18,784 nucleotides of DNA from JAFGFG01 sp964442905 (GCA_964442905.1 CAYUBD010000019.1:1-18784); one strand, 5' to 3'; counted from the stretch's first letter, positions 6,726 through 13,722 are shown. A program made the numbers and translations. Notes: generated by a model not told the origin, from the sequence alone.

Positions 6726-7517
6726 TCACAACTCAGCATTCTTCAGTGCGGTAGCGCATTCGCAGCTCCTGTCATCATTTATCTTAGGTATGAGGTTCTT
6801 CAGAATGTCCTGTATATTGACAGCATTCTTCTTCATGGTCTCGATAATGTCAGCCGCATTGACAGGCTTGTCCGCCCATACGTCATAATCAGTGACACTG
6901 GAAACGGACAGATAGCACATCTCAGCTTCCCTCGCCAGCTGGGCTTCGGGTACAAGTGTCATTCCGACAACATCTGCACCCATTATCCTCCAGAGTTTAG
7001 ATTCAGCCCTCGTGGAGAATCTGGGTCCCTCGATGCATACGTAAGTGCCTTTGTCATGATATGGTATACCAAGCTCTTTTGTCGCATCAGAAGCCCACTT
7101 GCGCATATCAGCGCATAAAGGGTCTGCAGCAGATATATGCACAACCTTCGGTCCGTCATAGAAAGTCAGTTCCCTCTTCTTCGTCATGTCTATGAACTGG
7201 TCGAGTATGACGATATCACCTGGCTTCATCTCCGCTTTGAGAGAACCGACAGCCGTGAACCCTATTATCCTCTCAACACCAAGCTCCTTGAGCGCGTGTA
7301 TGTTTGCGCGATAGTTCACCTTGTGTGGGGGTATCACGTGGCCTTCGCCGTGCCTTGGCAAGAATGCGACCTTCGTGCCATTGAAATCCGTTATCTTGAT
7401 ATTATCAGAAGGCTTGCCGAAAGGCGTCTTCACTTCGACCTCTTCAATTACCCTGAAGAGCTCAGGGTCAGCAAGACCCGTTCCGCCTATAATCGCGATC
7501 TTTGCTTTTGATTTCAT
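6726..7517 (-). CDS. mtnP: S-methyl-5'-thioadenosine phosphorylase
   Basis: This ~263-residue enzyme phosphorolyses methylthioadenosine, the by-product of polyamine and other SAM-dependent synthesis, to adenine and methylthioribose-1-phosphate. It shows the phosphate site IIGGTGL near the start, RHGEGHVIPPHKVNYRAN and FTAVGSL. The MTAP-type signature GMTLVPEAQLAREAEMCY is followed by VTDYDVW, where the Asp after TDY is typical of adenine-specific members. A purine nucleoside phosphorylase with inosine specificity is the main alternative and is less likely. I prefer ATG 7517; an in-frame TTG at 7526 adds three residues. A TATA-like GATTTAAAAAAG lies just upstream. Apt follows with overlapping or abutting ends. 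Methylthioribose-1-phosphate would pass to MtnA, encoded at 15464-16549. Confidence 0.93.
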   Translation of the reverse strand: MKSKAKIAIIGGTGLADPELFRVIEEVEVKTPFGKPSDNIKITDFNGTKVAFLPRHGEGHVIPPHKVNYRANIHALKELGVERIIGFTAVGSLKAEMKPGDIVILDQFIDMTKKRELTFYDGPKVVHISAADPLCADMRKWASDATKELGIPYHDKGTYVCIEGPRFSTRAESKLWRIMGADVVGMTLVPEAQLAREAEMCYLSVSSVTDYDVWADKPVNAADIIETMKKNAVNIQDILKNLIPKINDDRSCECATALKNAEL

Positions 7518-7545
7518 GCGAATCAATAAACAGAATTAGCATCGG

Positions 7546-7557
7546 GATTTAAAAAAG
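7546..7557 (-). promoter_or_regulatory. TATA-like box of the mtnP-apt operon
   Basis: GATTTAAAAAAG on the plus strand reads CTTTTTTAAATC toward mtnP. It lies 25-35 nt upstream of the candidate start codons, so the leader is at most a few bases. Confidence 0.45.
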
Positions 7558-7569
7558 TCCATTACATCC

Positions 7570-8274
7570 TCAGTCATCGCCATGGGATTCGCTCAGGTCC
7601 GTGCGACGCCGCTCCTTCTCCTGATTCTTTATGAAGAATCTCGAACCGAATGGTGTACTGTATCCGCGGTCGTCTTCGTCACTGATCTTCGGTTTGCAGT
7701 TCCTCAGTGCTCTCAGCGTGCGTCCCCGATTCACCCCGAAGTTCCTCTTGGGAGACACAGGACTGGTAATCGGGCTTTTCCCGTAAGCGTTGTGCAGCCA
7801 TAAGTTTCTGTCAATGTTTTCTTCGTATATTTTTCTTATGGCCTGTCTGACTTCATTGCCAAAAATGTCTGCCAAGTTCCCGTCCACGGGCTGTACATGC
7901 TTTATCATCTTCTTTCCGTGCCGCGTCTTGACAGAGACATCCCCGGGCTTCACAATAAAACCGTACTCCTCTCCGACATCATGAACAAACGCATAGGTGT
8001 CGGGACGATAATCCCTGAAAAGCGAGGACGCCATGTTTTTCAGGAGCTCGTCAATGTCCTTTCCTGTGTAGACGTGGCCCCCATGGCAGCCGGCGAAGCA
8101 TCTCCCTGTCTTCCTGTTGACCGCGAGATTGTAGACAATCGCGCCGTTCTGGCCGCCGTTTTTTCCAGGCTCAGAAAAATGATACCCGCTTTCGGTTCCG
8201 TCCATTCCGGCCAGGTAAGATTCTATGTCGAACAGCCCTGACTGCACAATGTTGGAACTTCCGTACGTGGACAT
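7570..8274 (-). CDS. Unrecognised 234-residue protein with a CxxxCHGGH motif
   Basis: I do not recognise this soluble protein. The ATG at 8274 is chosen because a TATA-like CATTTAAAAAAG lies ~27 nt upstream, while the open frame extends 43 codons further through the promoter. Visible features are a Gly-rich segment GKNGGQNGAIVYNLAV, then GRCFAGCHGGH (Cys59, Cys63, His64, His67), which could bind a metal. A mixed alpha/beta middle (AFVHDVGEEYGFIVKPGDVS) follows, with a very basic and polar C-terminal third (RGRTLRALRNCKPK, QEKERRRTDL) that could contact nucleic acid or be disordered. It is transcribed divergently from yjbQ and lies 52 nt upstream of the mtnP start. Its function is unknown. Confidence 0.6.
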   Translation of the reverse strand: MSTYGSSNIVQSGLFDIESYLAGMDGTESGYHFSEPGKNGGQNGAIVYNLAVNRKTGRCFAGCHGGHVYTGKDIDELLKNMASSLFRDYRPDTYAFVHDVGEEYGFIVKPGDVSVKTRHGKKMIKHVQPVDGNLADIFGNEVRQAIRKIYEENIDRNLWLHNAYGKSPITSPVSPKRNFGVNRGRTLRALRNCKPKISDEDDRGYSTPFGSRFFIKNQEKERRRTDLSESHGDD

Positions 8275-8294
8275 TAACTCTTTTATGGGAGAAA

Positions 8295-8328
8295 CTTTTT
8301 TAAATGGATGGGGAAGGCACCATTTTAA
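8295..8328. promoter_or_regulatory. Back-to-back TATA-like boxes, 7570 gene and yjbQ
   Basis: TTTAAA at 8299-8304 is ~27 nt from the minus-strand ATG at 8274. TTTTAA at 8323-8328 is ~26 nt from the plus-strand ATG at 8351. Both genes should be leaderless, and the two cores are only about 20 nt apart. Confidence 0.45.
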
Positions 8329-8350
8329 GGGAAGTCCCGATATATTAGTC

Positions 8351-8764
8351 ATGATAAAAACCGAACGCATCTCCGTGAAGAGCGAAGGGCATGGAGATAT
8401 CATAGACGTTACGGGAAAGGTTCAGGAAATAGTTGAGAAGTCCAAAGCCAAGAACGGCTCTGCTGTCTTATTCATCAATGGCTCGACAGCATCCATATCC
8501 ACCATCGAATACGAACCCAATCTCATAAAGGATGTCAAGAAGACATTCGAGAAGATCGCGCCGTATGGACAGGATTACGAGCATCACAAGACATGGCAGG
8601 ATGACAACGGCGCTTCCCATGTAAGGGCAACCCTGATGGGTCCCGGAATTACGGTTCCTTTCAAAGACGGTAAGCTTCTTACAGGAACGTGGCAGCAGAT
8701 CGTGGTTCTGGACTTTGACACGAGGCCGAGGAACAGGGAAGTCATAGTTCAGGTAATCTCCTAG
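8351..8764 (+). CDS. yjbQ: YjbQ/UPF0047 family protein
   Basis: This 137-residue protein belongs to the YjbQ (TIGR00149) family, a small trimeric fold of uncertain function for which a weak thiamin-phosphate synthase activity has been discussed. Family features include the N-terminal strand ending in VTGKVQEIVEKSKAKNG and the segment GSAVLFINGSTASISTIEYE. Also present are the putative metal-site run HHKTWQDDNGASHVRATLMG and the closing KLLTGTWQQIVVLDFD followed by RPRNREVIVQV. The start at 8351 gives the family length and has a TATA-like box ~26 nt upstream. Its stop codon overlaps that of the convergent HAD gene through a shared CTAG. Confidence 0.92.
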   Translation: MIKTERISVKSEGHGDIIDVTGKVQEIVEKSKAKNGSAVLFINGSTASISTIEYEPNLIKDVKKTFEKIAPYGQDYEHHKTWQDDNGASHVRATLMGPGITVPFKDGKLLTGTWQQIVVLDFDTRPRNREVIVQVIS

Positions 8765-9360
8765 AACCTGACGCCGAGCTTCCTCAGCTCTTCCTTGCAC
8801 TGACCGACGCTCCTGAAATGTATGGTTTTCATGCCCATTTCCAGTGCAGGAACGATGTTTTCTTCATGGTCGTCTATGAAGACGCACCCATGAGGAGAGA
8901 CACCGAGCTTTCTCATGAGTATGTCGTATATCCTCTGTTCAGGCTTCACCGTTCCGTGTTCATGGGAAAATAAAACGACATCAAAGTCTCTGAAGACGCC
9001 CTTTCTGACCAGAGGTCCCATGGTATATTCATCTGAATTGGAAAGCAGGGCTATCTTGTAGAAGCGCTTCAGTTTCCTCACGAGTTCGCTCATCTCACTT
9101 CTCGGAACAAGGTAAGATGACCAGATTTTCTTTGCTGCCCTGATCTGTTCACTATTAATCTTCTCGCCCACGATAAGCGGCATTGCCTCATCCATAGATA
9201 TCTTACCGCGGTTGAGATCTTTCGGGAAATCAGGCTTGGTCTCCAATGTGGCCACCCTTTTTATCTTAAGCGCGCTGTATGCCTTGTTAAGAAAATCGAT
9301 GTAATCCCACTCAAGCAGGACCCCGCCCGCATCAAAAACTATAGCTTTTATCATAGTCAT
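8761..9360 (-). CDS. HAD-superfamily hydrolase (class IA, variant 3-like)
   Basis: This ~199-residue protein is predicted to be a cytosolic phosphatase of unknown substrate. Motif I is IVFDAGGVLLEWD with the nucleophile Asp; the usual DxD acid is replaced by Gly, as in YihX-like sugar phosphatases. Motif II is LLSNSDE, motif III is VKPEQRIYDIL and motif IV is CVFIDDHEENI. A helical cap lies between motifs I and II (~15-95). Starts at 9360 and 9354 (MIKAIVFD) are both possible and differ by two residues. It shares an AT-rich intergenic region with the divergent APC permease gene, and its last codons overlap the yjbQ stop. Confidence 0.88.
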   Translation of the reverse strand: MTMIKAIVFDAGGVLLEWDYIDFLNKAYSALKIKRVATLETKPDFPKDLNRGKISMDEAMPLIVGEKINSEQIRAAKKIWSSYLVPRSEMSELVRKLKRFYKIALLSNSDEYTMGPLVRKGVFRDFDVVLFSHEHGTVKPEQRIYDILMRKLGVSPHGCVFIDDHEENIVPALEMGMKTIHFRSVGQCKEELRKLGVRF

Positions 9361-9374
9361 TATTATTTTTTCGC

Positions 9375-9389
9375 TTTAAAGAATTTTAA
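9375..9389. promoter_or_regulatory. Shared TATA region, HAD gene and APC permease
   Basis: TTTAAA (9375-9380) and TTTTAA (9384-9389) are adjacent. The latter is ~26 nt from the permease ATG at 9412. Either could serve the minus-strand HAD gene, which starts at 9354 or 9360. Both genes appear leaderless. Confidence 0.45.
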
Positions 9390-9411
9390 CTGCCTCTTAC
9401 AATTCATTCTT

Positions 9412-10746
9412 ATGGGAAAGGATGAGAACGTGCGCCTTGAGAAGAGCCTGGGGCTCTTCGAGATGACGATGTACGGAATCGGGATAATACTGGGCGCCGG
9501 TATATACGCACTGCTCGGCGAGGGCGCCGGCCTCGCAGGAAACGCTGTCTGGCTGTCTTTTGTCTTTGCTGCGATACTGTCGGCATTCACGGGTCTCAGC
9601 TACTGCGAGCTGAATTCAATGATGCCAAAGGACGCGGCAGAATACAACTACACGAAGAGGGCATTCAACAGGAAGGTTGCATTCATGGTCGGCTGGGTTC
9701 TTGCGATATCTCTCATAGTCGCGGCATCTGCTGTTTCACTGGGTTTCGCCGGATACTTCCAGAAGATTTTCACTGTAGCGCCAATAATACCTGTAGCAGC
9801 AGGCATAATAGCTGTTTTCAGCCTGCTCAATTTCTGGGGCATAAAGGAGTCCAGCAACTTCAACATCGTAGCCACGCTGATAGAGGCCGGGGGCCTGATA
9901 CTGGTCATAGTTATAGGTTTCATGTTCTTTGACGCCACTATAGACTTCGCGTTCTCTCCGGCAGGATTCTCGGGAATCATGGCAGGTGCCGCACTGATGT
10001 TCTTTGCATTCATAGGGTTCCAGGACATAGCGAACATGTCCGAAGAAGTGAAGGGTGCGAGAAACGTTGTGCCCAAGGCCATGCTACTTTCGCTCGGAAT
10101 TTCAACCATACTGTACATACTGGTGGCTGTTGTCGCCGTAGGAGTGGTAGGGTGGGAGACATTGTCAGCATCTAACGCCCCGCTGTCGCTCATACTTGAC
10201 AGGGCAGTCGGTCCAGGCGCTGCATTGCTCATGAGTGTTATAGCTTTGTTCTCCACTGGTAACACAATACTGATATGCCTCATAGTGGGTTCAAGGATGC
10301 TTTATGGAATGTCAAAGGATCAGAGCATGCCTGTCTTCCTTTCAAGGGTTCATGGAAAGACATTAACGCCCCACATAGCTATCCTGACTGTAATGCTGGC
10401 ATCCATAGGCTTTCTCTTCGTTGGTGACATAGGTTTCATAGCCAATGTAACCACAACCAGCATATTCGTATCTTTCATATTCGTGAACCTTTCGCTGATA
10501 GTGCTCAGGTATTCAGAACCGAGGGAGAAAAGGCTGTTCAAAGTGCCTCTCAACATAGGAAAATTCCCTGTAATTGCACTGCTCGGCCTGCTGTCGAGCA
10601 TCATGATGCTGATTTACACTGATGTGAACATACTCATCTTCGAAGCGCTCCTGATCTTCCTGGGGCTTATAGTATACAATATATACAAGAGGACTACCGT
10701 GAAAGTGGACCTGAAAGTCGATATCGACCTCAAGAAGAACGCATAG
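9412..10746 (+). CDS. APC-family amino acid permease
   Basis: This 444-residue integral membrane transporter has about 12 hydrophobic segments. The first contains the APC hallmark GIGIILGAGIYALLGEGAG, with the helix-breaking GAGIY that contacts the substrate amino and carboxyl groups. The conserved cytoplasmic loop AFIGFQDIANMSEEVKGARN after TM6 matches the family consensus GFExxxxxxEExxNPxR. It likely imports amino acids or amines by cation symport or exchange; the exact substrate cannot be read. The C-terminus is a charged tail (KVDLKVDIDLKKNA). The gene ends directly against the stop codon of the convergent aldolase gene, with no bases between them. Confidence 0.92.
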   Translation: MGKDENVRLEKSLGLFEMTMYGIGIILGAGIYALLGEGAGLAGNAVWLSFVFAAILSAFTGLSYCELNSMMPKDAAEYNYTKRAFNRKVAFMVGWVLAISLIVAASAVSLGFAGYFQKIFTVAPIIPVAAGIIAVFSLLNFWGIKESSNFNIVATLIEAGGLILVIVIGFMFFDATIDFAFSPAGFSGIMAGAALMFFAFIGFQDIANMSEEVKGARNVVPKAMLLSLGISTILYILVAVVAVGVVGWETLSASNAPLSLILDRAVGPGAALLMSVIALFSTGNTILICLIVGSRMLYGMSKDQSMPVFLSRVHGKTLTPHIAILTVMLASIGFLFVGDIGFIANVTTTSIFVSFIFVNLSLIVLRYSEPREKRLFKVPLNIGKFPVIALLGLLSSIMMLIYTDVNILIFEALLIFLGLIVYNIYKRTTVKVDLKVDIDLKKNA

Positions 10747-11331
10747 TTACAGATTACTGGCGGAACCGTGGTATGTCTCTACGAGTTTTCCGGCTTCCCA
10801 GAGGCTTTTTCCGGTAGCCAGCACACCATGTCCCTTCACAGCGATGTATTTCAAGCGCCCCAGTGTCTTTTCGATCTCATAGGCCAGTTCTGTCGTTCCG
10901 TATGGGTGATGGTGTTCTGTTGTTTTGACCTCAAGCTCTTTGGCCTTCTCTATTACAAGATTGTCATGGACATGTATTATCGCATTGACGTCCTTCCTCT
11001 CCCTGTAAATGAGATAATGCGTGAATGTCTCAGATGATGGCTGCATCTCGCCTTCAGCTATGACCTTCTTCGTGTCCATGTTGCATTTCAGGACCTGGAC
11101 GAAGTTTCTGGGAGTGAGCTTTCCCTTATCTATGCCGCCGGCCGTTATGATGAATCCATTTTCGTTCCTGAAGCTCATGTTCCCCCCGAAGCCGCCATGC
11201 TCTTTCGGAAGCAGTCCCATCTTCCTGAACTTCTCGCCAAGACTGATTATCTCGTAAATGCGCGTGTCTTCCGGAGATTCATCACTCCTGAATTCAGTCT
11301 TGAACTTCCTGCCCACGTATTCTTCTCCCAT
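10747..11331 (-). CDS. Class II aldolase/adducin family protein, possible methylthioribulose-1-phosphate aldolase
   Basis: This 194-residue Zn-dependent aldolase resembles L-fuculose-1-phosphate aldolase. Visible are the phosphate-binding GGFGGNMSFR (~46-55), TAGGIDKGKL (63-72), and the catalytic/metal set Glu101 (SSETFTH), His120 and His122 (IIHVHDN), and His168 (VKGHGVLATG). Members cleave sugar-1-phosphates to DHAP plus an aldehyde, or act as dehydratases or epimerases. It starts 15 nt after the alcohol dehydrogenase stop with GTGAT as ribosome site, so the two form an operon. With mtnP and mtnA nearby, a role cleaving methylthioribulose-1-phosphate (or 5-deoxyribulose-1-phosphate) is plausible but inferred. 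MtnB dehydratase activity and general sugar-phosphate aldolase activity are alternatives. Confidence 0.88.
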   Translation of the reverse strand: MGEEYVGRKFKTEFRSDESPEDTRIYEIISLGEKFRKMGLLPKEHGGFGGNMSFRNENGFIITAGGIDKGKLTPRNFVQVLKCNMDTKKVIAEGEMQPSSETFTHYLIYRERKDVNAIIHVHDNLVIEKAKELEVKTTEHHHPYGTTELAYEIEKTLGRLKYIAVKGHGVLATGKSLWEAGKLVETYHGSASNL

Positions 11332-11346
11332 AATATCACTAATTCA

Positions 11347-12366
11347 TTATTGGTGAGGCTTTATTATTACTTTTATCGATTCACCGTCTGCGAACAGCCG
11401 GAAGCCCTTTCCTGTCTCTTCTATCGGCAGTTCGTGTGTTACCATGTCCCTGACGTCAACCTTTCCGTCTGCTATTAGCCCGAGCGCTTCCTCAAGGTCG
11501 CGCTTATCCGCTGCGTACGAGGTAATAAGGCTAACCCCGTTCTTCCATATATTCTCGACCGGTACATGAAGTTCCTCATCTGGTCCCAGAGGCGCAAAGA
11601 ATAGTACGTTACCGCCTCTGTCCACGGATTCCAGAGCCTGCCTGAACGCGGGCATTACGCCTGCGCATACTATGACGCGATCAGCGAGCCGTCCGCCATT
11701 GAATTCCCCGAATTTCCCAGGGATATCATCCTTAGCGTCAAGCACCAGGTCAGCGCCTGCTTTCTCCGCGGCTTTCCTGCGATTCCCGCTGACGTCAGTG
11801 GCAACGACCTTGCATCCAAGTGACTTCGCAAGCTTTATGTGCAAAAGTCCGGAAAGACCGGAACCGAGTACAAGTACAGCATGATTTTCCTTAACGTCCG
11901 CTTTTCTCTGGCTCCTGACGACGCAGCCGAGGGGTTCGACGAATGTTCCATCGTTGTATGATACGTTGTCCGGGAGTTTCAGCGTACCCTTCTTCACGTT
12001 AATCTCCGGCACGCGCAGGTATTCAGCGAATCCACCCGGATAGAACTTCGTGGTGCGAAGGGTCTCGCACATGGTCTTGTTGTCATCCTTGCAGTAATGG
12101 CATTCATCGCAGGGAACGTGATGCGTGACAGTCACCCGGTCACCTACCTTAAAATCAGTAACGCCTTCACCGACTTCAGCTATATCCCCGGCAACTTCAT
12201 GTCCGAGAACAAGCGGTGCCTTCTTTATCCTGTACCACTCCATGATGTCAGAGCCGCATATACCGCTTGCGATGACCTTGAGAAGGATCTCGCCCTTGCC
12301 TATTGAAGGCTTTTCCGCCTCTTCAAGGCGCACGTCCCTGTTGCTGTAGTACATCGCTACTTTCAT
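11347..12366 (-). CDS. Zinc-dependent medium-chain alcohol/polyol dehydrogenase
   Basis: This 339-residue enzyme belongs to the MDR superfamily. The catalytic zinc ligands are Cys37 (GICGSD), His56-Glu57 (GHE) and Glu144 (EPLGC). The structural zinc site Cys86, Cys89, Cys92, Cys100 is complete. The Rossmann motif LGSGLSG (167-173) is followed by VVATDVS with Asp191, which favours NAD over NADP. Closest recognisable relatives are threonine, sorbitol and galactitol-type dehydrogenases. It is first in an operon with a class II aldolase, which suggests it reduces or oxidises the product or substrate of that aldolase; methylthioacetaldehyde, lactaldehyde or a sugar are possible. Its ATG is embedded in a perfect palindrome and lies ~26 nt from a TATA-like box, so expression is leaderless and probably regulated. 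Confidence 0.92.
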   Translation of the reverse strand: MKVAMYYSNRDVRLEEAEKPSIGKGEILLKVIASGICGSDIMEWYRIKKAPLVLGHEVAGDIAEVGEGVTDFKVGDRVTVTHHVPCDECHYCKDDNKTMCETLRTTKFYPGGFAEYLRVPEINVKKGTLKLPDNVSYNDGTFVEPLGCVVRSQRKADVKENHAVLVLGSGLSGLLHIKLAKSLGCKVVATDVSGNRRKAAEKAGADLVLDAKDDIPGKFGEFNGGRLADRVIVCAGVMPAFRQALESVDRGGNVLFFAPLGPDEELHVPVENIWKNGVSLITSYAADKRDLEEALGLIADGKVDVRDMVTHELPIEETGKGFRLFADGESIKVIIKPHQ

Positions 12367-12377
12367 AGAATTCTATG
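12364..12377. promoter_or_regulatory. Perfect 14-bp palindrome at the dehydrogenase start, candidate operator
   Basis: CATAGAATTCTATG is a perfect inverted repeat whose minus strand includes the ATG of the dehydrogenase. It covers the predicted transcription start site of the leaderless mRNA. A site here would let a dimeric repressor block polymerase without touching the TATA box. Confidence 0.5.
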
Positions 12378-12387
12378 AGTAAACAAA

Positions 12388-12397
12388 ATTAATAAAG
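12388..12397. promoter_or_regulatory. TATA-like element shared by divergent dehydrogenase and NYN genes
   Basis: ATTAATAAAG on the plus strand is ~25 nt from the NYN ATG at 12418. Its complement, CTTTATTAAT, is ~26 nt from the dehydrogenase ATG at 12366. The 51-nt divergent space therefore seems to hold one bidirectional or two overlapping core promoters, both giving leaderless mRNAs. Confidence 0.5.
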
Positions 12398-12417
12398 AAT
12401 GAGCTGAAAATTCCTTT

Positions 12418-12993
12418 ATGAAAGAAAAGAAATCTGAGAAAAAATCATCAGGCAATGAACGTGTGGTCATATTCATAGACGGCAGCAATTTCTACCACAG
12501 TCTTCGCGACACTTTTGGTATGCATGAGAATGAAGTGGATTTCTCTGAATTTACAGAGAAACTAAAAGGTGGAAGAATGTTAATAGGTGTTTACTATTAC
12601 AACGCTCCTCTCGACAGAAGTTATAACGAGGAAGTGTATTGGAAACAGCAGAAATTCTTCTCTGAACTGAAAAGAATACCAGGTTTTAACGTGATATTGT
12701 GCAGTCTCAGGAAGAGAAAAGGATCGAAAGGGAAGGTAGAATATAAGATAAAGGGAGACGACATACATCTCGCAGTGGATATGGTTTCATTCGCTTATGA
12801 AAACACTTACGATGTTGCGATTGTTGTGAGTGGTGACGGTGATTTCGTTCCCGCAATAAAAAGGTGTCAGAAACTCGGAAAGAAAGTAGAGAATGCGTAC
12901 TTCAGAATCAGCCGGTCAGACTTTCTTAGAAAAGTCTGCGATTCATCGATATGTCTGGATGATATAGTAGAAGACTGTTTCAGAGAAAAATAA
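12418..12993 (+). CDS. NYN-domain (PIN-like, LabA/DUF88) putative ribonuclease
   Basis: This 191-residue protein has a lysine-rich leader followed by a NYN domain. Acidic residues of the PIN-like active site are visible: Asp21 and Asn24 in VVIFIDGSNFYHSL, Asp114/115 and Asp121 in KGDDIHLAVDMVSFA, and Asp140/Asp142 in VVSGDGDFVPAIKRC. The pattern matches the LabA/DUF88 group, Mg-dependent nucleases acting on RNA. The target is unknown. The coding sequence is visibly richer in A+T than its neighbours, which may mean a separate history. The start codon has a TATA-like box ~25 nt upstream. A strong RNA hairpin begins three bases after its stop codon. Confidence 0.88.
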   Translation: MKEKKSEKKSSGNERVVIFIDGSNFYHSLRDTFGMHENEVDFSEFTEKLKGGRMLIGVYYYNAPLDRSYNEEVYWKQQKFFSELKRIPGFNVILCSLRKRKGSKGKVEYKIKGDDIHLAVDMVSFAYENTYDVAIVVSGDGDFVPAIKRCQKLGKKVENAYFRISRSDFLRKVCDSSICLDDIVEDCFREK

Positions 12994-12995
12994 GA

Positions 12996-13035
12996 CCCAG
13001 TGTCGCCCAGGGACATGCCCTGGAGCAAGACTGGG
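12996..13035 (+). ncRNA. Two-tier GC-rich hairpin, structured RNA element of unknown role
   Basis: CCCAGT (12996-13001) pairs perfectly with ACTGGG (13030-13035). Inside it, CCAGGG (13007-13012) pairs with CCCTGG (13018-13023) around an ACATG loop. The stems are separated by an asymmetric internal loop of five and six bases. The element stands out in AT-rich intergenic DNA just after the NYN stop codon. It could be a 3' UTR stabiliser, a terminator (T-rich DNA follows at 13041-13055) or part of a small RNA. An ACA lies 14 bases after the upper stem, a spacing seen in H/ACA guides, but the upper stem is too short for a typical one. Confidence 0.5.
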
Positions 13036-13087
13036 GAACATATTGTTTTATATTGAGTAGCGTACGCTTATAAATGTTAATTTATGA

Positions 13088-13135
13088 TTAAATCTTCTTC
13101 GTGTCGTCTGCTGCGATTCCTGATTTCTTCCGTCT
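13088..13135 (-). pseudogene. Fossil C-terminal tail of an LsrF-like aldolase paralogue
   Basis: On the minus strand this stretch reads RKKSGIAADDTKKI and stop. The intact aldolase at 13723-14559 ends RKKSGIASDDRKKI and stop. About 34 of 41 aligned bases agree, and most differences fall in third codon positions (for example TCT/TCA, GGC/GGA, ATA/ATC, GCC/GCA), so the tail diverged while coding. An in-frame stop at 13163-13165 and no start codon leave only ~24 codons, so it is a remnant. Confidence 0.5.
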
Positions 13136-13187
13136 TGAGTATGTCAGTCTTGCTTTCTGTAACTAGACCCTGGAAGATATGGGATAA

Positions 13188-13196
13188 AGTATAAAG
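13188..13196 (+). promoter_or_regulatory. TATA-like box for the 13230 gene
   Basis: AGTATAAAG predicts a transcription start near 13218. That leaves a short leader carrying GTGAT (13222-13226), a Shine-Dalgarno match just before the ATG at 13230. Confidence 0.45.
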
Positions 13197-13229
13197 GTAG
13201 GTCAGGGTAAATTATTATATAGTGATATA

Positions 13230-13625
13230 ATGAACTATGAAAAAATCGGGGGATGGGCCTTCATAGTAGGCGTAGCGATTGCAGTGGTTGCAGGATTTGC
13301 CTCTGCGCCGATCAACCAGGCAACGACAGAGGCGGCAGGCTATGTCAGGCTTGCCGTTGTTGTGCTCGGACTCGCGGTCGGGTTAATTAACGTCGGCAGC
13401 AAACAGACAGGCGGATTCCTTATGGCAACGATAGCTGTCGTGCTTATCGGGACAGCTAACCTGTCAGTAATACCCATGGTAGGAAGCTTTCTGCAAAACA
13501 TGGTGCTGAACGTTACGGCATTCGTTGCCCCGGCAGGCCTGGTGGTTGCACTCAAGACTGTCTACGCATATGCATCCGTGCCTGGTGGAATCCCAGCTCT
13601 CCGTTCCGGAAAATCAAAAAAGTAG
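13230..13625 (+). CDS. Four-pass membrane protein, unknown
   Basis: This 131-residue protein has about four hydrophobic segments, near residues 7-26, 40-58, 62-84 and 92-112. It starts MNYEKIGGWAFIVGVAIAVV and ends in a basic cytoplasmic tail (RSGKSKK). Small residues (Gly, Ala, Val) dominate the helices. I do not recognise the family, though proteins of this shape recur in small archaeal genomes. The gene has its own promoter and GTGAT ribosome site. It lies between the fossil aldolase tail and the intact, convergent aldolase gene, with ~97 bases of mostly AT-rich DNA after its stop. Confidence 0.6.
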   Translation: MNYEKIGGWAFIVGVAIAVVAGFASAPINQATTEAAGYVRLAVVVLGLAVGLINVGSKQTGGFLMATIAVVLIGTANLSVIPMVGSFLQNMVLNVTAFVAPAGLVVALKTVYAYASVPGGIPALRSGKSKK

Positions 13626-13722
13626 ATGCACGATTGACCCCCATGATGGAGTGTCCGTTTTGCTTATTATTAATTTTATTATTACGATGATGCTGAATGT
13701 CAGCCGGAGCGGCGGCCGGGCA

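Noticed and set aside
8325..8340. GGGAAGTCCC as an operator for yjbQ
   Set aside because: Only four base pairs with a two-base spacer; too short to distinguish from chance.
9648..10283. A 211-codon minus-strand frame inside the APC permease gene
   Set aside because: It is an antisense shadow rich in Met, Ala and Ser; the permease frame carries clear family motifs.
12996..13040. H/ACA guide RNA
   Set aside because: The ACA spacing fits, but the upper stem is only six pairs, no kink-turn is present, and no target could be tested, so I call only a structured element.
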